Assembly: GCA_036676195.1 (NCBI GenBank)
Contig: JAKFDK010000063.1
Location: forward strand, 33,042-97,041
Reading direction: 5' to 3'
DNA length: 64,000 nt
Source of the DNA: JAKFDK01 sp036676195
Lineage (GTDB): Bacteria; Bacillota; Sulfobacillia; Symbiobacteriales; ZC4RG38
Below are positions 60,764 to 64,000 of the stretch, one piece after another. The translations under genes were made by a program, and so were the position numbers. Numbering within the stretch: position 1 is the first letter of the stretch; each line of letters opens with the position of its first letter. The notes under the pieces were generated by a model that was given only the letters and a program-made list of their open reading frames with translations, was not told the origin of the DNA and ran no database searches.

Positions 60764-63751
60764 GTGGAGAAACGATTCCTGCCGCACATGGTGGCCGTGC
60801 TGGCCCTGACCATGATAGGCACCGGGGTCGGCCGCTCTGCTCTGGCGGTGGGGACGGTGCCGGCGGTCAAGTCGGTCCGAAGCCTGAGCGAACGGGCCGC
60901 CGCTGCCCAGACCGGGCCGCGCCCCCTGGTGATGCTGGCCGTTCGCCCCGGGCAGGCACAGACTGTCGCCAGGCTGGTGCGCAAGCTGGGCGGCCAGGTG
61001 GAGCGGCTTCTGCCCGACGTGAATTTCCTGTTTGCCCGAGTGCCGGCCAGGGCGGTGGACACCCTGGAGCAGGCCGACGCGGTGATTGCCCTGGCGGTGG
61101 ACCGCCCGGTCAAGCTGGACCACGGCGAAATGGCCCGGCCGGCGGAGGTCAAGTCGGCCCAGCCGGCCCCGGTAAATCCGGACCCGGCGGCCAGCATGCA
61201 GATTACTGCTACCGATATTCAGGCGGACAAGCTGGCGACAGCCACCGGCAACGACGGGCGCGGGGTGACCGTGGCCATTCTGGACACCGGTGTGGACCCC
61301 GGCCACCCCGACCTGCTGCAGACCAGCGACGGCCAGGTCAAGATTGTGGATTGGCAGGACTTTACCGGTGAGGGCGACATCCAGACCGGCGAAACCGCAC
61401 CGGCTCCGGAGGGCATTCTCTCCAAGGGTGGCGAGGTCCGGCTGGGAGCGCTGAATGAACAGCAGATTCCCCCCGGCGAGATGAATTCGGACCTGAACCG
61501 CAACGGGAAGAACGACGACAAGTTCCCGGTTTTGCTGACTGACCCGGTCACGGCCGGCGTGTTCGATACGGCTTATATCGATACCAACCAGAACGGCCGC
61601 TTTGATGACGACAAGCCCCTGCACACCTATCAGGTGACCCATGAGGTGGGTGTGTTCGGTTCCACAGACAAGAAGGAAGGTGTCCAGCAGGGCGTCAACT
61701 TCGTTGTCACCCGGATCAACGCCGACGGTTCCGGCCTGAATGTTGGCTATGACGGCGGCTTGCACGGCACCCACGTGGCCGGCATTGTGGCGGCTAATGG
61801 GGCCGCCCGGGGCATGGCCCCCGGCGCCCGCATTATGGCCATTAAAGTGTTGAATTCCGGTGGCAGTGGCTCCTGGGCCGGGATTCTGCAGGGCATGCAC
61901 TATGCCGCCGCCAACGGCGCCAAAGTGATCAACATGTCCCTGGGCGGCATGAGCGCCCGCAACGACGGCAAGGACCCCGAGTCGCTCCTGGTGGGCGAAC
62001 TCACGGCCAAGTTCGGCAGCCTGTTCAGCATTGCCGCCGGCAACAGCGGCCCTGGCCTGAACACGGTGGGTCTGCCCGGCGTGGCCGCCGACGCCCTGAC
62101 CGCCGGTGCCTACATCAGCCCGGCGACCTGGCGCAACGACTATGGCCTGACCGTGCCGGAAGAGGGGCTGTGGTATTTCAGCTCCCAGGGGCCGCGGGAT
62201 GACGGTGTACTGAAGCCGAATCTCGTCGCCCCCGGCAGCGCCCGCTCCCCGGTTCCTGGTTTCGCCGGATACTACCAGGTCTTCCAGGGCACCTCCATGG
62301 CCACCCCGCATGCCTCCGGTGCGGCGGCGCTGCTGATGGGTGCGGCCGGAAACGCCGGTCTGCAGGTGGGGCCGAACCACCTGAAGGCCGCCCTGCAGCA
62401 GAGCGCCCGCCGACTGAACGGCTACGGCTGGGCCGAGCAGGGCCACGGGCTGATTCAGTTGACGGCCGCCTGGCAGCGGCTGCAGCGGTTGGCCGGTGAA
62501 GCGGACGCCCCGGTGGCGGCCCGCGGCGCCTTTGAGCGCACCGGTGCCACCATGCCGGTGCACTACCTGAACATTTATAACCGCGGCTATGCCCCGCTGC
62601 GCCTTGACCTGGACTACCGGTCGGGCAGCGGCGGCTTGCAGGCCACCGGCCCGCGGCAGGTGGCGGTGGGCTGGGGGGGCAGCGTCCGCCTGCCGGTGAC
62701 GACTACCGGCGCCGACCGCCCGGGTTACTACGATGCGCTGGTCACAGCCCGGGGGGCCGGGCGGCAGGCCGCCGCTGTGGAGTACCTGGTGGCCCAGATT
62801 GTGCCGCATACCTTTGACCCGGATCAGGGCAATGTGATCAAGGGCATCTCCGGTAAGGTGAAGACGGCCAAGTATGACCGCCAGTTCATCCAGGTGCCGC
62901 CCGGTACCGCCCAGGTGGTGGTGCGGTTGAGCGCCCCTGAGCTGAAGGGGCGTGTGCGCCTGGTCAGCTACGACCCGGACGGCATGCCCGGACCGCAGTC
63001 CGGCTACGCCGGCGCCCCCAGCGGCCCGGAAATGGTGGAAATGGTGCTGGACAAGCCCCGGGCCGGGGTCTGGGAACTGGACGTATACGCTTCCCACGGG
63101 GGCATGCTGTATGATCTGGCCGATAACCGGTACAGCATGGAAGTGCAGGCCCGCGGTGTGTATCCCACCCCGCTCAGCCTGCAGATGCCCCCGCTCGCCT
63201 TTGGCGGCACCTACAAGCGGCAGGTCTCGTTCCACAACCTGCTGGGCGACCTGAAGGCCGGGGCCGTGGGCATGGGCTTTGCCCGTGCCGAGCAGAACCG
63301 GCTGGAAGTCGAGCAGGGCGGGTACAAGAACCTGACCTTTGATGTGGCGCCCGACACGGCCCTGCTCGACGTGCACGTGGGCCAGGCGGCCGACAAGAAG
63401 GCCGATCTGGACGTGAACCTGTACTATAACCACCCGCAGCTCGGCTGGCTGCCGGTGGCTGCCGGCAAGCAGATGCGTGTGCCGGCCCCTGAGCCGGGCC
63501 AGTATACTCTGGAAGTGACCGGGCTGCAGGTGCCCTCCGGTCGCACGACTGTAACGGCCGAACTGACCCGGGTGTCGGCCGGGTCCGACATTCGGGTGCA
63601 GGACAAGGTGCAGTCCCGGCCCAACGGCAGCCGCTGGACCGTACCGGTCAGCATTCGGGTACCGGCCAGGGTGGGCAAGTACCTGGGTGCGGTGGCGGTG
63701 AAGGACGACGAGGGTAAGATTGTTCAGGTGGTGCCGGTAGAAGTCCGATAG
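60764..63751 (+). CDS. Secreted subtilisin-like serine protease (S8)
   Basis: A 995-residue exported subtilase. GTG start with GGAG seven bases upstream. Signal peptide to about residue 29 (PHMVAVLALTMIGTGVGRSALAVG), an inhibitor-like pro-domain (about 50-115), then the catalytic domain with Asp174 (AILDTGVD), His334 (GGLHGTHVAG), Asn427 (AAGNSGP) and Ser511 (GTSMATPHASG). A large insertion between Asp and His (about 180-330) holds two DxNxNGxxDD loops (243-252 and 273-282) that look calcium-binding. The C-terminal ~430 residues are beta-sandwich-like and of unknown role. Probably a peptide-scavenging or tripeptidyl-peptidase-like enzyme. Confidence 0.9.
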   Translation: MEKRFLPHMVAVLALTMIGTGVGRSALAVGTVPAVKSVRSLSERAAAAQTGPRPLVMLAVRPGQAQTVARLVRKLGGQVERLLPDVNFLFARVPARAVDTLEQADAVIALAVDRPVKLDHGEMARPAEVKSAQPAPVNPDPAASMQITATDIQADKLATATGNDGRGVTVAILDTGVDPGHPDLLQTSDGQVKIVDWQDFTGEGDIQTGETAPAPEGILSKGGEVRLGALNEQQIPPGEMNSDLNRNGKNDDKFPVLLTDPVTAGVFDTAYIDTNQNGRFDDDKPLHTYQVTHEVGVFGSTDKKEGVQQGVNFVVTRINADGSGLNVGYDGGLHGTHVAGIVAANGAARGMAPGARIMAIKVLNSGGSGSWAGILQGMHYAAANGAKVINMSLGGMSARNDGKDPESLLVGELTAKFGSLFSIAAGNSGPGLNTVGLPGVAADALTAGAYISPATWRNDYGLTVPEEGLWYFSSQGPRDDGVLKPNLVAPGSARSPVPGFAGYYQVFQGTSMATPHASGAAALLMGAAGNAGLQVGPNHLKAALQQSARRLNGYGWAEQGHGLIQLTAAWQRLQRLAGEADAPVAARGAFERTGATMPVHYLNIYNRGYAPLRLDLDYRSGSGGLQATGPRQVAVGWGGSVRLPVTTTGADRPGYYDALVTARGAGRQAAAVEYLVAQIVPHTFDPDQGNVIKGISGKVKTAKYDRQFIQVPPGTAQVVVRLSAPELKGRVRLVSYDPDGMPGPQSGYAGAPSGPEMVEMVLDKPRAGVWELDVYASHGGMLYDLADNRYSMEVQARGVYPTPLSLQMPPLAFGGTYKRQVSFHNLLGDLKAGAVGMGFARAEQNRLEVEQGGYKNLTFDVAPDTALLDVHVGQAADKKADLDVNLYYNHPQLGWLPVAAGKQMRVPAPEPGQYTLEVTGLQVPSGRTTVTAELTRVSAGSDIRVQDKVQSRPNGSRWTVPVSIRVPARVGKYLGAVAVKDDEGKIVQVVPVEVR

Positions 63752-63758
63752 ATGCGCC

Positions 63759-63791
63759 GACAGCCCGGGCGATGCAGTCGCCCGGGCTGTC
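63759..63791. terminator. Hairpin after the subtilase gene
   Basis: 14-bp perfect stem GACAGCCCGGGCGA / TCGCCCGGGCTGTC (63759-63772 and 63778-63791), loop TGCAG. No T-run. Confidence 0.55.
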
Positions 63792-64000
63792 GTGTCGGCC
63801 CCCACCGACGGCCGTTGGACTCTTCAAGGGGAATAGGGGTGTTTCTACCACGCTGAGAGTGCTGCAGCGGCGTGGGACAACGATAGTGTCCCCGGAAGTG
63901 GTGTAAATCTTATGTTTCCTAGCGTGTCAGCGACCGGGATTGGGGTCTGTGGCAAGCGGCAGGACTTGACAGCGAGCCTCTGCGGGCGTGGTGTGGGCCG
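63792..64000 (+). ncRNA. Structured non-coding region, possibly the start of a group II intron
   Basis: No coding frame fits. CACGCT (63849-63854) can pair with AGCGTG (63921-63926), enclosing a hairpin GGGACA/TGTCCC (63874-63879 and 63887-63892) and a GC-rich stretch, giving a multi-branched fold. The text GTGGGACAACGATAG followed by CCCCGGAAGTGGTG resembles, from memory, the 5-prime parts of some clostridial group II introns, but the match is not conclusive. The element continues beyond the window. Cobalamin and TPP riboswitches were considered and rejected. Confidence 0.3.

Noticed and set aside
60695..63805. A 1036-codon open frame opposite the subtilase
   Set aside because: High-GC shadow: no ribosome site, His/Gly/Gln-rich unnatural composition, and the plus-strand frame carries a full subtilase domain.
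63836..63940. TPP or cobalamin riboswitch (CTGAGA and GGTGTAAATC were noticed)
   Set aside because: The required following blocks (ACCC...GAACCTGAT for TPP; CCCGCCACTGT-type box for cobalamin) are missing and the spacing is wrong.

Overview
This window comes from a high-GC chromosome that looks like a Bacillota (Firmicutes) lineage, perhaps near the Symbiobacterium or Peptococcaceae type. The evidence is the Gram-positive heme gene order (hemA, hemX/ccsA, siroheme dehydrogenase, hemC, fused cobA-hemD, hemB), an AgrBD autoinducer pair, YcdB/PepSY and S-layer proteins, a two-subunit class I fumarase, good Shine-Dalgarno sites with many GTG/TTG starts, and sigma-A-type promoters. The lineage is inferred from gene content only.

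Layout. 1-5.3 kb: the end of proB with proA, an IclR and a Crp-type regulator, and fumarase alpha and beta. 5.4-8.0 kb: a minus-strand operon agrB-agrD-membrane protein-HD-GYP/GGDEF. 8.3-10.5 kb: a DUF2357/McrC-like nuclease with a coiled-coil partner. 10.5-25.5 kb: mostly central metabolism (aconitase, a molybdopterin oxidoreductase, malic enzyme, glutamate dehydrogenase, sucCD), with a CorC-type membrane protein and a YcdB/SLH surface protein. 25.5-31 kb: a cyclase-like protein, an ECF sigma/anti-sigma pair, a GntR regulator and a DNA methyltransferase. 31.2-34.8 kb: a UbiD-UbiA-MenG menaquinone operon with a GNAT gene. 35-38.4 kb: an SDR, an unknown protein and a beta-propeller lipoprotein.

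38.5-57.7 kb: the heme operon, split in two. hemA to hemC ends at 42.4 kb and cobA-hemD/hemB resumes at 55.2 kb. Between them lies about 12.8 kb of accessory genes: an HTH-TPR regulator, an HpaB-type hydroxylase divergent from paaABCD (phenylacetyl-CoA epoxidase without paaE), a small RiPP locus (radical SAM/SPASM enzyme, 27-residue precursor, MFS exporter) of visibly lower GC, a ClC channel with a MarR regulator, and a GDSL hydrolase. 57.8-64 kb: an HNH nuclease beside a Zn-ribbon DNA methyltransferase, a large secreted subtilase, and at the right edge a structured non-coding stretch that runs off the window.

The metabolism fits a respiring, at least facultatively aerobic organism: TCA enzymes, menaquinone, cytochrome c assembly, heme and oxygen-dependent phenylacetate breakdown. 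The most novel items are two peptide systems whose peptide genes are too short for ordinary ORF calling: the 40-residue AgrD linked to a cyclic-di-GMP protein, and the 27-residue Cys-Gly3-Cys precursor next to a radical SAM enzyme.
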